A stretch of 44,378 nucleotides of DNA. Source: a virus. Numbering within the stretch: position 1 is the first letter of the stretch; each line of letters begins with the position of its first letter. Positions 23,148 through 33,180 of this stretch are shown piece by piece. Location: positions 1 to 44,378 of the IMG/VR virus record IMGVR_UViG_3300027771_000030; one strand, written 5' to 3'. The notes below the pieces were generated by a model. The model had not been told where the DNA came from, made no database searches, and was given only the letters and a program-made list of their open reading frames with translations. The translations under genes and the position numbers were made by a program.

Positions 23148-24071
23148 ATGGCATATATAACAGATTATCAATACTACGAAAATGGAGGACTAAATCCTGA
23201 AGATGAAAATTGGGGGTCTTACCAATATGTATCTTTAAATGATATAGTAAATAATTTTATAGTTATGTATGTTGGAAACGACAAACTAATTAATAATGTT
23301 GAAAGGTATAATATTTTATTTCATGCTAAAAGAGCTGTACAAGAGTTAAATTATGATTCTTTAAAAGAAATTAAAATTTTAGAATTACAAGTTTGTGACA
23401 CATTAAGGTTTGTTTTACCTCCTGACTATGTAAATTGGGTTAGAATATCAATGTATAAAAATGGAACGTTATTTCCATTAACTGAAAATATTCAAACTAA
23501 TTGGAGTAATGCATATCTACAAGATAATAATTGTAGAATTTTATTTGACCAAGATGGAAATATTTTAAAGCCTGAAAACTCTACTTTAGATATTGACAGA
23601 ATAACAGGAAGTAAAAAAAGCATATACTTAAACCAACAAAGCGCATATAATGGACAGGAGGGTTATTTCTATAATGGCATATGGTACTTTGAATATCCTG
23701 TTGGAGCAAGATATGGATTGAATACAGAAACAGCAAATGCTAATCCTACATTTAAAATAAATAAAAAAGGAGGTGTAATTAATTTTAGTTCTGATGTTTC
23801 AGGTGAGTTAATAGTTCTTGAATATGTATCTGATGGAATGGAGAATGGAGATGACTCTGAGATAAGTGTAAATAAATTATTTGAAGAGTTTATATACTCT
23901 TACATGAAGTATGTAATACTCTCAAGTAAATACGGTATTCAAGAATACATCATAAACAGGTCTAGAAAAGAGAAATCAGCACTCCTAAGGAACGCAAAAT
24001 TAAGATTGAGCAATATACACCCAGGAAGATTATTAATGAATCTAAGAGGTCAAAATAAGTGGATAAAATAG
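23148..24071 (+). CDS. Tail-ring/adaptor protein, gp11-like by position (307 aa)
   Basis: Recognisable parts are SLNDIVNNFIVMYVGNDKLI, YNILFHAKRAVQELNYD, FVLPPDYVNWVRISMY and, near the end, LFEEFIYSYMKYVILS and ALLRNAKLRLSN. The combination of an N-terminal helical bundle with an 'LPPDYVN' turn is common to the adaptor/gatekeeper ring that joins portal and nozzle in short tails, functionally like T7 gp11. The next gene, one base away, is the large nozzle-like protein, which supports this. No sequence match to T7 itself is claimed. Confidence 0.6.
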   Translation: MAYITDYQYYENGGLNPEDENWGSYQYVSLNDIVNNFIVMYVGNDKLINNVERYNILFHAKRAVQELNYDSLKEIKILELQVCDTLRFVLPPDYVNWVRISMYKNGTLFPLTENIQTNWSNAYLQDNNCRILFDQDGNILKPENSTLDIDRITGSKKSIYLNQQSAYNGQEGYFYNGIWYFEYPVGARYGLNTETANANPTFKINKKGGVINFSSDVSGELIVLEYVSDGMENGDDSEISVNKLFEEFIYSYMKYVILSSKYGIQEYIINRSRKEKSALLRNAKLRLSNIHPGRLLMNLRGQNKWIK

Positions 24072-24072
24072 T

Positions 24073-27000
24073 ATGGCTAAGATTCAAAAGAATTTCATAA
24101 AAGGACGAATGAATAAAGGCGTTGATGAACGATTAGTTCCTCAAGGTGAATATGTTGATGCTTTAAATATACGATTAGGTTCTACTGAAGGAACTGAGAT
24201 TGGAGCTGTAGAAAACTCAAAAGGAAATGAGCTACTAGTGCAGCTTAAGTTTGGTGGTCAAGCATTAAGTAGTAATGCTAGATGTATTGGAGCTTTTGAA
24301 GATGGCGGTAACGAAACTATATATTGGTTTATTAATGATCCTACTAATCTTATTTCAACCGTAACAGGGAAAGTTGATTTAATAGTTTCTTTTAATGCTA
24401 GATTAGGTTCGGTTTTTTATCATGTAACATCTACTTCGGTATTAAATTTTAACAGTAAGTATTTAATAAATGGAGTAAATCTTATAGATGGATTGTTGTT
24501 TTTTACTGACAATTTAAATCCACCTAGAAAAATAAATGTAAATAGAACTTATTTATCTCCCGTCTCTGGTGTAGATAATATTACAGAACAAGACATTGGT
24601 GTTATATTAGCACCACCATTAAATTCTCCAATTATAGAGCAATTTAATTTAGGGGGTGATGAAAACTACATGGAAGAATTATTCCTAAGTTTTGCATATA
24701 GATGGCAATACGAAGACGGAGAGTACTCAGCTATATCTCCGTTTTCACAAACAGTTTTTAGTCCTGGTCCTTTTAGATTAAATTATAGTACGTTTGATAA
24801 TGCAGCAATGGTTAATTCTTTTAATAGTGTAAGAATAACTTTTGAAACAGGCGGCAGAAATGTAGTTGCAGTTGATGTTCTTTTTAAGTTTTCTACAAGT
24901 CAAAACGTAAATGTAATAGAAAGATTTAAAAAAATAGATGAAGGTTGGTCTGATAATCAACCTGAGAATATTACGTTTACTAACAAAAAAATATTTACAG
25001 CATTACCTGCAGAGCAATTATTAAGACTTTATGATAATGTACCTCGAATTGCACAGGCTCAAACATTAATGGGCAATAGATTGATGTATGGTAATTATGT
25101 TGACGGATATGATGTCGCTAACAGCGTGGGAAAGCAAATAGACTTAGACTATGACTTAACGGTTATATCAACTCCTTTAAGCGCAGTTGAAATAGAGGCT
25201 ACAAAAGAAGATACAAACTACAATATAGGAATATCCACAGAGGTTGAGGACGCTACAATAACAATAGATTTTGGAGGGTTGGACTTAATTGAAGGTGCTC
25301 AGATAGGTGTGGAGTTTAATTACAGAGGAAGTAAGTTTAATGGAGATTCATCTTATGATGATGATGGAACACAACCTGAAAATACATTTGTTTTTACATT
25401 TTTGTTTAATCTTCAAAGAGATTATTTAAATGTTAATGATTTGGCTAGTAGCACAGAGTTTAAAATTGCGGTAAGTGAATTTGTAGACCCTTCTGTATCA
25501 AGTTGTTTTGATGCCGCTTTAGTGGATGGAACAAGAGGTTCTTCTTTGACCGATATTTACAACTGTCAAATAGTGGGGAGACCAGAATGGGTTTTTGATA
25601 AGTTTGGTATAACTGAAACAAATCAAGGGTTTGGAATTACAACTTCTTTAGGAAGCGATGAGATAGGATTTACTCTACCTGCTTTAAGATTTAATAAACT
25701 AAACCTTGCTGTTGACCCTCCTGTTTTTTACAATCCACCAATATTAGCGTATGAGTATATCTCAGCTATAAATGGAGTGGGGTTATACTCTAAAGATGCT
25801 TCCAAACAATCATTGCACAGTAATAGAGACTATGAGATTGCTATCGTTTATATGGATGAATATGGACGTAGTAGTACTGCATTAGTAGACACAGATAACA
25901 CTGTTTTTATTTCATGCAGTAGCTCAATAAATCAAAACAATATTAGGGTTAAGTTAAACAACTTACCTCCTTATTGGGCAACAAAATATAAATTTGTTAT
26001 AAAAGAATCTGAAGGAGAATACAGGACTGTTTACTCTCAAATATTTTTTTCAGAGGAAGAAACAGGTGATGTGTGGTTTAAAATTGAAGGAGACAACAGG
26101 GACAAGATAAAAGACAATAGTATTTTATATGTAAAAAGAGACACCACAGGCCCTGTGTTGAATTGTGCTAGTACAAAAGTTTTAGAGTTTGAAAGCAAAA
26201 TAGAAGATTTTTTATGTAAAAAAGATTCAGCTGGTGAGCCTATAGATAGTAGTTGCCAACAACCTGCTGGAACATACATGAAATTAAGACCATCGGGGTT
26301 TAACGCAAGTGCGCCAGCAAATGCTTTTATATCAGAAAATGATAGTAAAGATGCAGTAATTATTCCATTAGGAATATTTAAAGATTATCCTGTAGCAACA
26401 GTAACTACTAGTGTTCAAGTTCCAGGTTCAAATCCTGCATCTTTTGAGCCTTACACTATTCCTGCCGGAAGTATTATTCAGATAAAATTAGATGCAAACA
26501 GAGATAAAAACAGACTCGTTAGTAGTTGTGGTAGTCGTACTTATAAATATGATAAAACTTTTACATCTAGTAATGACTATGATAGTTTATACGATTGGGC
26601 AGTAGGAGATAATATAGACTTTACAAATGGTGAAACAACAGGTTCAGATAATAGCCAAAATATAGTTTCTTTTGATGAATTTATATATGGTTATCCTGTA
26701 AATACTGATCCACTTAACCCACCAATAGAACGTCCTAATGATTCAGGGCAAAGTGTTATATTTTTTCAAGAAGAAAAAATTGGTGGAGTACCTACAGGTA
26801 GACAATTTATGTCTTTTGGTTCTGGTACTCCTCCATGTACTGGTATTACTATAAAAAACTCAACTGTAAGAATTGAAACCATAGTAACTAGAGCATCAAC
26901 TTTAATGGTGTTTGAGACTGAGCCAATACCTGCTAATGATGAACTATATTATGAAAATGAGCAAACATTTGACATTGTAAGTGGATTTCATTTATCGGGA

Positions 27001-28992
27001 GATGCCGATGCTGACCAAAATCAAACAGCTAGTTTACCAGCTATAATAGACTTAACATTTTTTAATTGTTATACTTTTGGTAATGGTGTAGAAAGTGACA
27101 GGATATTAGACGCTTTAGTAAAACCATCTTTATCATTAGGGGAAAAAGTAACGTCTGTTGCTGAAGAACAATATAGAGAAATACATCGTTTTTCTGATGT
27201 AACCTATAGCGGTAACTTTAATCAAGAAACAAATCTGAATAAGTTAAACCAATTTAATTTGGCTTTAGCAAACTTTAAGACATTAGAGACTTCTTATGGC
27301 CCTATTAGAAAAATGCATGCAAGGCAGACAGATATACTTATTCTTCAAGAAGATAAAATATCCTACCTTTTAGTTGAAAAGAACTTGCTTTCTGATGCGT
27401 CAGGAGGTGGAGCATTAACTTCTGTGCCAGAGGTTCTAGGTAAACAAATTGCTAGGACTGAAGAATATGGAATTAGTAATAATCCTGAAAGTTTTTCCTC
27501 CTATGGCCCTAATGTTTATTTTGCAGATGCAAAAAGAAGCAGCGTAGTGAATTTAAAAGGAGAGTCTAGAGGAGGTGTTGCTGATAAGCTTTCTATAATT
27601 TCTCAAGTAGGTTTGCGTTCTTGGTTTAGAGATTTATTTATTGATTCTTTTGAAACTCAAAAGCTTGGAGCATTTGATCCATACATGAATGAATATGTAT
27701 TAAGCTCTAATGATATTTTAATACCTCAAGTTGAAATAGATAGAAACTGTGGATATACTTTATTACAAGAAAATTCTATTGCTCCTATTTCTTTTAATTT
27801 AGATTGTACAACTTTAATTGGAGATGTGTCTATTGATTACGCAATTTCATCAATAAATGGAGTAAATATATCTGTTAATTATAATGGAGTTAGTGTTCTA
27901 AATAGTAATGTAGTAGGTTCAGGAAGTGTTTCTTTTTCAAAATCACAAACAAATCCTATTTCAGCACAGGTAACAATAACTCCGTTAGGAGCAGCAACAT
28001 ATGAAATGACATTTGGATGCCCTCAAGGAGAGCAGTTAACAGTTACTCAGATTGTTATTAACTTTGAAGGAGAAGCATCAAAAACAACTACAACAAGGTA
28101 CAGATGGGAGTTCGCAGGAGACTCTAGTCCATACAATACAAATTCTATAATACTTGAAGATGACGGGGTTTCATTGTTTGAGTCACAAACAAATCAAACA
28201 TCATTCGGCTCTATACCAACTGAGGGAGCTACTATTACAATGCAGAGTAGACAATTAGCAGGACAGGATTTTGTATTTGACTCTACTAAAGATAAGTTTA
28301 AGTATTTAGTGTCTAATGTTGAATACACTAAAGGAACCATAAACGCTTTGTTGCCGCTGTTAAATACTGCCACACCAATTACAGGAGGCCCTTTAGACTA
28401 TAATGCATCTTTTGTTTATAATAATGCATTTAACACTGATTTCCTTTACCTTGTTTGGGACTTTAGGGAGCCGACAGCAATTGAGTTATGTTACAACCAA
28501 ACAAACGAAGTAGATGCATGTTGCAGTTGCTTTGAAGTAAATAAGTATATTAATTCAGATAATTTTTTAACTGCAACTGCGGTTTATAACGATGTTGATT
28601 TAACGGTGTTAGCACCAGATGGATTCTATCAATCTGCAGGAAGATACAGACAGCAATTACTAGGTGTTTTAGGTCAGTCTACAGCTTGTCCTGATTGTAG
28701 TCCTAGGTCATTGTATAGAACAGATGAAGAAACTACTGTTTGCGATAACTACTGTACTAGTTCGGCTTATGACATGGACATAGAGTTTACAACAATTCCT
28801 GCAAGAGATTATGATAATCTAACCAATGGAGACGAGATTCTTGGGGGTCTATCACCTAATGGCTTCTATGCGGTTTCCCCATACATAGCGACTACGGGTG
28901 CTCCTAAAGGCTTATGGAAAATATTAGAAATAGAAAATAATATAATAATCGATATTAGTAAATGTGGAGCTACTCAGTGTCAAACTTTATAA
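24073..28992 (+). CDS. Large tail-nozzle/stabilisation protein (1639 aa)
   Basis: The N-terminus KNFIKGRMNKGVDERLVPQG and EYVDALNIRLGSTEGTEIGA is a hallmark of large podovirus tail proteins of aquatic and crAss-like phages that play the part of the T7 gp12 nozzle. The following beta-propeller-like repeats (FEDGGNETIYWFIND, GLLFFTDNLNPPRKIN) and PYWATKYKFVIKES suit such a tube. A later part, HARQTDILILQEDKISYLL, is also typical. The last 160 residues hold ten Cys in close pairs (CCSC, CPDC, CDNYC, CGATQC), which suggests disulfide or zinc stabilisation. At 1639 residues it is about twice T7 gp12. Confidence 0.7.
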   Translation: MAKIQKNFIKGRMNKGVDERLVPQGEYVDALNIRLGSTEGTEIGAVENSKGNELLVQLKFGGQALSSNARCIGAFEDGGNETIYWFINDPTNLISTVTGKVDLIVSFNARLGSVFYHVTSTSVLNFNSKYLINGVNLIDGLLFFTDNLNPPRKINVNRTYLSPVSGVDNITEQDIGVILAPPLNSPIIEQFNLGGDENYMEELFLSFAYRWQYEDGEYSAISPFSQTVFSPGPFRLNYSTFDNAAMVNSFNSVRITFETGGRNVVAVDVLFKFSTSQNVNVIERFKKIDEGWSDNQPENITFTNKKIFTALPAEQLLRLYDNVPRIAQAQTLMGNRLMYGNYVDGYDVANSVGKQIDLDYDLTVISTPLSAVEIEATKEDTNYNIGISTEVEDATITIDFGGLDLIEGAQIGVEFNYRGSKFNGDSSYDDDGTQPENTFVFTFLFNLQRDYLNVNDLASSTEFKIAVSEFVDPSVSSCFDAALVDGTRGSSLTDIYNCQIVGRPEWVFDKFGITETNQGFGITTSLGSDEIGFTLPALRFNKLNLAVDPPVFYNPPILAYEYISAINGVGLYSKDASKQSLHSNRDYEIAIVYMDEYGRSSTALVDTDNTVFISCSSSINQNNIRVKLNNLPPYWATKYKFVIKESEGEYRTVYSQIFFSEEETGDVWFKIEGDNRDKIKDNSILYVKRDTTGPVLNCASTKVLEFESKIEDFLCKKDSAGEPIDSSCQQPAGTYMKLRPSGFNASAPANAFISENDSKDAVIIPLGIFKDYPVATVTTSVQVPGSNPASFEPYTIPAGSIIQIKLDANRDKNRLVSSCGSRTYKYDKTFTSSNDYDSLYDWAVGDNIDFTNGETTGSDNSQNIVSFDEFIYGYPVNTDPLNPPIERPNDSGQSVIFFQEEKIGGVPTGRQFMSFGSGTPPCTGITIKNSTVRIETIVTRASTLMVFETEPIPANDELYYENEQTFDIVSGFHLSGDADADQNQTASLPAIIDLTFFNCYTFGNGVESDRILDALVKPSLSLGEKVTSVAEEQYREIHRFSDVTYSGNFNQETNLNKLNQFNLALANFKTLETSYGPIRKMHARQTDILILQEDKISYLLVEKNLLSDASGGGALTSVPEVLGKQIARTEEYGISNNPESFSSYGPNVYFADAKRSSVVNLKGESRGGVADKLSIISQVGLRSWFRDLFIDSFETQKLGAFDPYMNEYVLSSNDILIPQVEIDRNCGYTLLQENSIAPISFNLDCTTLIGDVSIDYAISSINGVNISVNYNGVSVLNSNVVGSGSVSFSKSQTNPISAQVTITPLGAATYEMTFGCPQGEQLTVTQIVINFEGEASKTTTTRYRWEFAGDSSPYNTNSIILEDDGVSLFESQTNQTSFGSIPTEGATITMQSRQLAGQDFVFDSTKDKFKYLVSNVEYTKGTINALLPLLNTATPITGGPLDYNASFVYNNAFNTDFLYLVWDFREPTAIELCYNQTNEVDACCSCFEVNKYINSDNFLTATAVYNDVDLTVLAPDGFYQSAGRYRQQLLGVLGQSTACPDCSPRSLYRTDEETTVCDNYCTSSAYDMDIEFTTIPARDYDNLTNGDEILGGLSPNGFYAVSPYIATTGAPKGLWKILEIENNIIIDISKCGATQCQTL

Positions 28993-29001
28993 AAAATAAT
29001 T

Positions 29002-29751
29002 ATGGAAAATTATACCTTAACATATAGTGAATCTGTAAATGGATGGCCTTCATTTTACAGCTATTTTCCAGAGATTGCTTTGGGAATGAATCAGTATTTA
29101 TACTCTTTTAATAATGGAAATCTTTATAGGCATAACACTAATGAAAGACGAAACAATTATTACGGAGTTGATTATGAATCTACAATAACCAGTGTTTTTA
29201 ATCAAATGCCAACAACATCAAAGGTGTTTAAGACTATTGAACTGGAAAGTGATGATGCCTGGAACTGTGAACTAGTATCTGATTTAGGAGCAGGCTACAT
29301 GCCTGACAGTTACTTTGTTGAAAAAGAAGGTGCGTTTTTTGCTTTTATAAGAAGACTAGAAGGTGTTAATAATTTAGCCTTAAGATCAGCTCAAGGATTA
29401 GGGACACTTTCAAGCGCGACAGGTGTAGGGCCAGCTGTTATAACAATAACATTTGATTTTGCCATTGATTCAATAATGAGTATTGGAGATGTTGCTTTTA
29501 CAGATTCAATAATTGGGCCTGTAGAAATAGGAGCAATAACAGTCATAAGTCAAGATAGAAAAACGATTACAATAGGAGCTCCTACATATGTAGGAGCTGT
29601 TCCTAGCCCATATATATTTTATGTTAAAAATAGCGTTGCTGAGTCATATGGAACATTGGGGTATTTCTTACAATTTAAGTTAAGTAATTCAAACCCTAGT
29701 GCTGTGGAACTTTTTACTGTTGATTCAGATGCGTTCAAAAGTAATCCTTAG
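29002..29751 (+). CDS. Tail protein following the nozzle (249 aa)
   Basis: It starts ENYTLTYSESVNGWPSFYSYF and continues with LGMNQYLYSFNNGNLYRHN, TITSVFNQMP and KVFKTIELESDDAW. This signature directly follows the nozzle protein in many aquatic podoviruses. Residues 130-210 form a beta-rich insert. The product is likely part of the tail hub or spike base, but no experiment on this family is known to me. A promoter element follows its stop by nine bases. Confidence 0.6.
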   Translation: MENYTLTYSESVNGWPSFYSYFPEIALGMNQYLYSFNNGNLYRHNTNERRNNYYGVDYESTITSVFNQMPTTSKVFKTIELESDDAWNCELVSDLGAGYMPDSYFVEKEGAFFAFIRRLEGVNNLALRSAQGLGTLSSATGVGPAVITITFDFAIDSIMSIGDVAFTDSIIGPVEIGAITVISQDRKTITIGAPTYVGAVPSPYIFYVKNSVAESYGTLGYFLQFKLSNSNPSAVELFTVDSDAFKSNP

Positions 29752-29758
29752 TTTTTTG

Positions 29759-29766
29759 TATCTTTG
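29759..29766 (+). promoter_or_regulatory. -7 promoter element of the ejection-protein genes
   Basis: TATCTTTG is preceded by a T-run and ends five bases before the ATG at 29772, so the leader would be nearly absent. Confidence 0.6.
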
Positions 29767-29771
29767 TTTTA

Positions 29772-30182
29772 ATGAAATTTAATATAAGGAAATTAAATCA
29801 AGAAGATTACGACTCTATTTTAGTTGATTGGTGGAAAGATTGGAGATGGACACCACCCTCAAGGGACTTCTTACCAGAAAATGGTGAAGGAGGTTTTATT
29901 GTTTATGACGAAGATATTCCTGTATGTGCAGGATATATTTACTTGACAAATTCCAAAGTAGGTTGGTGTGATTGGGTTGTGTCTAATTTTAAATACAAAG
30001 ACAAGGGGAAAAGAAATATAGCATTAGTTAAGTTGGTATCAGCATTAACAGAGGCTTTGACTATACATGGTTGCAAATATTCTTATGCCTTAATAAAATC
30101 TGATTCACTGATAAATGTTTACAAAGAGATTGGATACGGTGAAGGAGATAAATACACAAAGGAAATGATTAAAAAATTATAA
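29772..30182 (+). CDS. GNAT-like acetyltransferase-fold protein (136 aa)
   Basis: Short N-acetyltransferase-like protein. Seen: KFNIRKLNQEDYDSI at the start, GFIVYDEDIPVCAGYIYL as central strands, a VVSNFKYKDKGKRNIALVKL segment that corresponds to the acetyl-CoA loop and helix (Q/R-x-x-G-x-G/A in the family; here K-D-K-G-K-R), and SLINVYKEIGY near the end. Such genes recur beside tail genes in aquatic phages. Either a modifying enzyme or a fold reused structurally is possible. The catalytic substrate is unknown. Confidence 0.65.
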   Translation: MKFNIRKLNQEDYDSILVDWWKDWRWTPPSRDFLPENGEGGFIVYDEDIPVCAGYIYLTNSKVGWCDWVVSNFKYKDKGKRNIALVKLVSALTEALTIHGCKYSYALIKSDSLINVYKEIGYGEGDKYTKEMIKKL

Positions 30183-30183
30183 T

Positions 30184-31092
30184 ATGGCAGCAGTAACATC
30201 AATAGTAATGGCCACAGTAGCAGTAGGTGGCGCTGTATATAAAGGAGTTCAAGCAGGTAATGCTGCAACTGAGGCTGCTAGAGAAGCAGGTAACCTTAGA
30301 GTAGAGCAAGACAAACTAGAAAAAGAAGCTATAGCTAGTTTAGACCAAGATTTCTACGAGGCGGTTAGAGTCAATACAGACATATATGATAAGGCTTTAG
30401 AGGTTTCTAATGTAAAAGGAGCTGAATTAGTACAAGCTGCTCAAGAAGGAGACCAAAGAGGTATTGCTGCAACAGCAGGAAAAGTAAAAGAAATTGAGCA
30501 AGCTGGTTTAGGTGCTCTTTCTGATAAATTCTCTCAAGATAAAACAAACATAGATTTAGCTAGAGCCAAGGCTCAAGAAATGTCAGCTGCTGAAATAGCG
30601 GCTATGCAAGACGATAGAGCTGCAGCGGCAGGAGTTAGATCAGATGCTTTAATGGCGCAATCAGATAAGTTAAAAGGAGATGCCATAGATAATTTTGTTG
30701 CGGCAGGAACTACGGCCATCACTAAAGGTGTTGGAATAGCTGATGAGATTTCAGGACTTAAAGCGCAAGGAGCTATAGACAAGTTGGTTGCAGGAGGAAT
30801 GACTATTCCTGAAGCTCAAAAAGTTGTAACTGAACAATCTAAAAGAAACACGAGACTCTATAACAGTGGGAAAATGGATACAAATGCTTTTACAGGAAAT
30901 AAAATAAATCAAAATACAACCATTGAAGCACCCCAAGTTAACAAAACAACTATAAACACGCCACTAGTTAATCCATTTACAGAAGGTCAATTTTCTAACA
31001 TGTTCCAAGGTATATTTGCATTAGGTGCACAAGGAGGACAAGAACAATTAATAGGTGAACCAGATCCTTTAAACTTTTATAACCAAAATTAG
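30184..31092 (+). CDS. Internal virion protein A, T7 gp14-like by place (302 aa)
   Basis: A hydrophobic N-terminus (AVTSIVMATVAVGGAVYKGV) is followed by a long Ala/Glu/Lys-rich helical body (ATEAAREAGNLRVEQDKLE, AAEIAAMQDDRAAAAG), and a Thr/Asn-rich C-terminus. Such small helical proteins with a membrane-active N-terminus are the first ejection proteins in short-tailed phages, forming a pore in the outer membrane after injection. It begins one base after the previous stop and is followed by two larger members. Confidence 0.6.
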   Translation: MAAVTSIVMATVAVGGAVYKGVQAGNAATEAAREAGNLRVEQDKLEKEAIASLDQDFYEAVRVNTDIYDKALEVSNVKGAELVQAAQEGDQRGIAATAGKVKEIEQAGLGALSDKFSQDKTNIDLARAKAQEMSAAEIAAMQDDRAAAAGVRSDALMAQSDKLKGDAIDNFVAAGTTAITKGVGIADEISGLKAQGAIDKLVAGGMTIPEAQKVVTEQSKRNTRLYNSGKMDTNAFTGNKINQNTTIEAPQVNKTTINTPLVNPFTEGQFSNMFQGIFALGAQGGQEQLIGEPDPLNFYNQN

Positions 31093-31094
31093 AT

Positions 31095-33164
31095 ATGGGT
31101 AACGCATTAGACGCAGCTAGAATTTCAATCGCTAAAGGATTTACAGGGGTAAGTGACCCTACATCAACTTTGTCAGCAATTACAAAGGGTATTGAAACAA
31201 TTTCTGATTGGAAAACAAAAAGAGAAGAAGCTAAAGAAAAATTAAAGAAAGATACTTCTGATGAATACTTAGCGGCAGAGAAGAAAGCGTATGAGAATAT
31301 GCCTACCGATAAAACTTTTAAAACTAATGTTTTAGAGGGTTTAGAATCTTACAAGGAAAGATTATACACCAACATGAAGTTAGTTCAAAGAGGTGTGGTA
31401 AGCAATAATGATAATCTTATATTTCGTGAGAATGCTACTCAAGGCATTGGTATAGTTTCAGATATGCAAAAGAACTATGCTAAAATACAGGAAGATTATT
31501 TAAAAGGAGCTAGAGGATATACCAAAGAAGACGGTACGTTTGTAAATCCTATATATGGGTCAGGCGCAGCAGCTTTGAATGATATCCATGTACAAATGAA
31601 TAACCCTGATTTATATAGCCTTACTTTTAATGAAAAAGGCTCTGCTGAAGTTGTAATGTATGAGACTGAGGTTGGCCCAAACAGTGTAATGATTGCCAAA
31701 AGAGATAAAAACGGAGACAGAATTCCAGTTAAAGGCGCAGATGGAAAAAGAGCTTCAAACATAAATGCAATGGCATTTGATGGGGGTAACAATCAGGTGA
31801 TGGGGATTATAGATTTAAATGCACAAACTTCCAAACTAACTGGTGATGGAACTGTTTTTCAAAGAGACTTTGAAGATGTAATAAGAAAAGGGGGATTATT
31901 GGGAGTTATATCTAACGACATTAAAACAAATAAGAAAGAAGGATTATCAGACTTAATAAAAAGTACCGCTGCTTCAATGATTAATGGGATAGATTCACAA
32001 CTTAGCGTATTGACTGATAACGGCCCTAAGGCTGAACAATCACAATCAATGAGTCCAGCTATGTATGCTAGGTTAACGACTGAACAAAAAGCCGAAACAA
32101 TTGAATACAATTACTTTAATTTTGAAACAGGTAAAATGGACACGGGAGAAAAGACTAGGTTCATACCTCTTAAAATGATGTCTAACAATCAGTATGTTCC
32201 ACAATTTCAGGAGAGAGATAAAGAGGCTTATTCTAATATAACAGAATTCTCTATATATAACTCATTAGGAAATAGTTATAGTGGGGGAACTAAAGACTTT
32301 GATCCTTATAGAACAAGTAAGACAAGTACAGATAACGATAAAAACACAAAGATTGGTAGAGTTGAATTAGCTAAAAGAATAGCTTTAGGTGGAAAAAATC
32401 AATCATCAGCATTTCAGGAAATGAAGTCAAGTGGTTTATATACTTTTGAAAAGGGATTTAACGAAATTTTAAGTAATAGTGAAGTAAAGGAAGTTACAGA
32501 CCCAGAAGGGAATACAAGAAAAGGTGAGGTATATAAAGTTCAAACTCCAAGAGGTGTAGAAGAAATGATTGTATACCATACAGATGAAGATGGAAGTACT
32601 ATATCTTTACAGGAAAGAACACAACAAACTTTAGGTCTTATTATGACAAATCCAACAGAGACTAAAGACTTATTTAACACATACATAGGTGAAGGAAACA
32701 ACTTTGATGAAGAGTATGATTCATCTATATTTAAACCAACTACCGTAAGTGCTGGCCCAAAAACTTCGTTAAGTATGGAAACGATTGTTGAAGGTAAAGG
32801 GGAGAAGGCTATTACATTAAACGATGTGATAACAGATGTTATTAAAACAGCGGATAATGCTACACTTCGTGGTATTGATGATGATTTACTAGTTCAAGGT
32901 ATTAGTGGCGCTCTTAATCAAGCTCTAACTAAGTCTAATCAAAAGGTTGATGGTCTTAAGGTAACTCATGACGGTGATGACAATGTAACTATAACAGGTG
33001 TGAATTCTCAGGGGAAAACAATAACTGTTACAGGTATACAATCATCAACAGTTCCAAATGAAATGAAGGTTGAGATAGATGCAATTCTTAGTGAATTCTT
33101 TCAAAACTTAGGTTCAGATAAAGACTATAACGCTGGTGGAAGTTTAGATAGTTTAGGAAATTAA
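31095..33164 (+). CDS. Internal virion protein B, T7 gp15-like by place (689 aa)
   Basis: A 689-residue, largely helical and charged protein, with GNALDAARISIAKGFTGV at the start, EEAKEKLKKDTSDEYLAAEK, and later KVDGLKVTHDGDDN. It has no recognisable enzyme motif, signal peptide or membrane segment. Length and place between the 302- and the 2315-residue proteins fit the middle ejection protein, which forms the periplasmic tunnel in T7. This is by gene order only. Confidence 0.55.
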   Translation: MGNALDAARISIAKGFTGVSDPTSTLSAITKGIETISDWKTKREEAKEKLKKDTSDEYLAAEKKAYENMPTDKTFKTNVLEGLESYKERLYTNMKLVQRGVVSNNDNLIFRENATQGIGIVSDMQKNYAKIQEDYLKGARGYTKEDGTFVNPIYGSGAAALNDIHVQMNNPDLYSLTFNEKGSAEVVMYETEVGPNSVMIAKRDKNGDRIPVKGADGKRASNINAMAFDGGNNQVMGIIDLNAQTSKLTGDGTVFQRDFEDVIRKGGLLGVISNDIKTNKKEGLSDLIKSTAASMINGIDSQLSVLTDNGPKAEQSQSMSPAMYARLTTEQKAETIEYNYFNFETGKMDTGEKTRFIPLKMMSNNQYVPQFQERDKEAYSNITEFSIYNSLGNSYSGGTKDFDPYRTSKTSTDNDKNTKIGRVELAKRIALGGKNQSSAFQEMKSSGLYTFEKGFNEILSNSEVKEVTDPEGNTRKGEVYKVQTPRGVEEMIVYHTDEDGSTISLQERTQQTLGLIMTNPTETKDLFNTYIGEGNNFDEEYDSSIFKPTTVSAGPKTSLSMETIVEGKGEKAITLNDVITDVIKTADNATLRGIDDDLLVQGISGALNQALTKSNQKVDGLKVTHDGDDNVTITGVNSQGKTITVTGIQSSTVPNEMKVEIDAILSEFFQNLGSDKDYNAGGSLDSLGN

Positions 33165-33180
33165 ATAAAATAAATAATTA

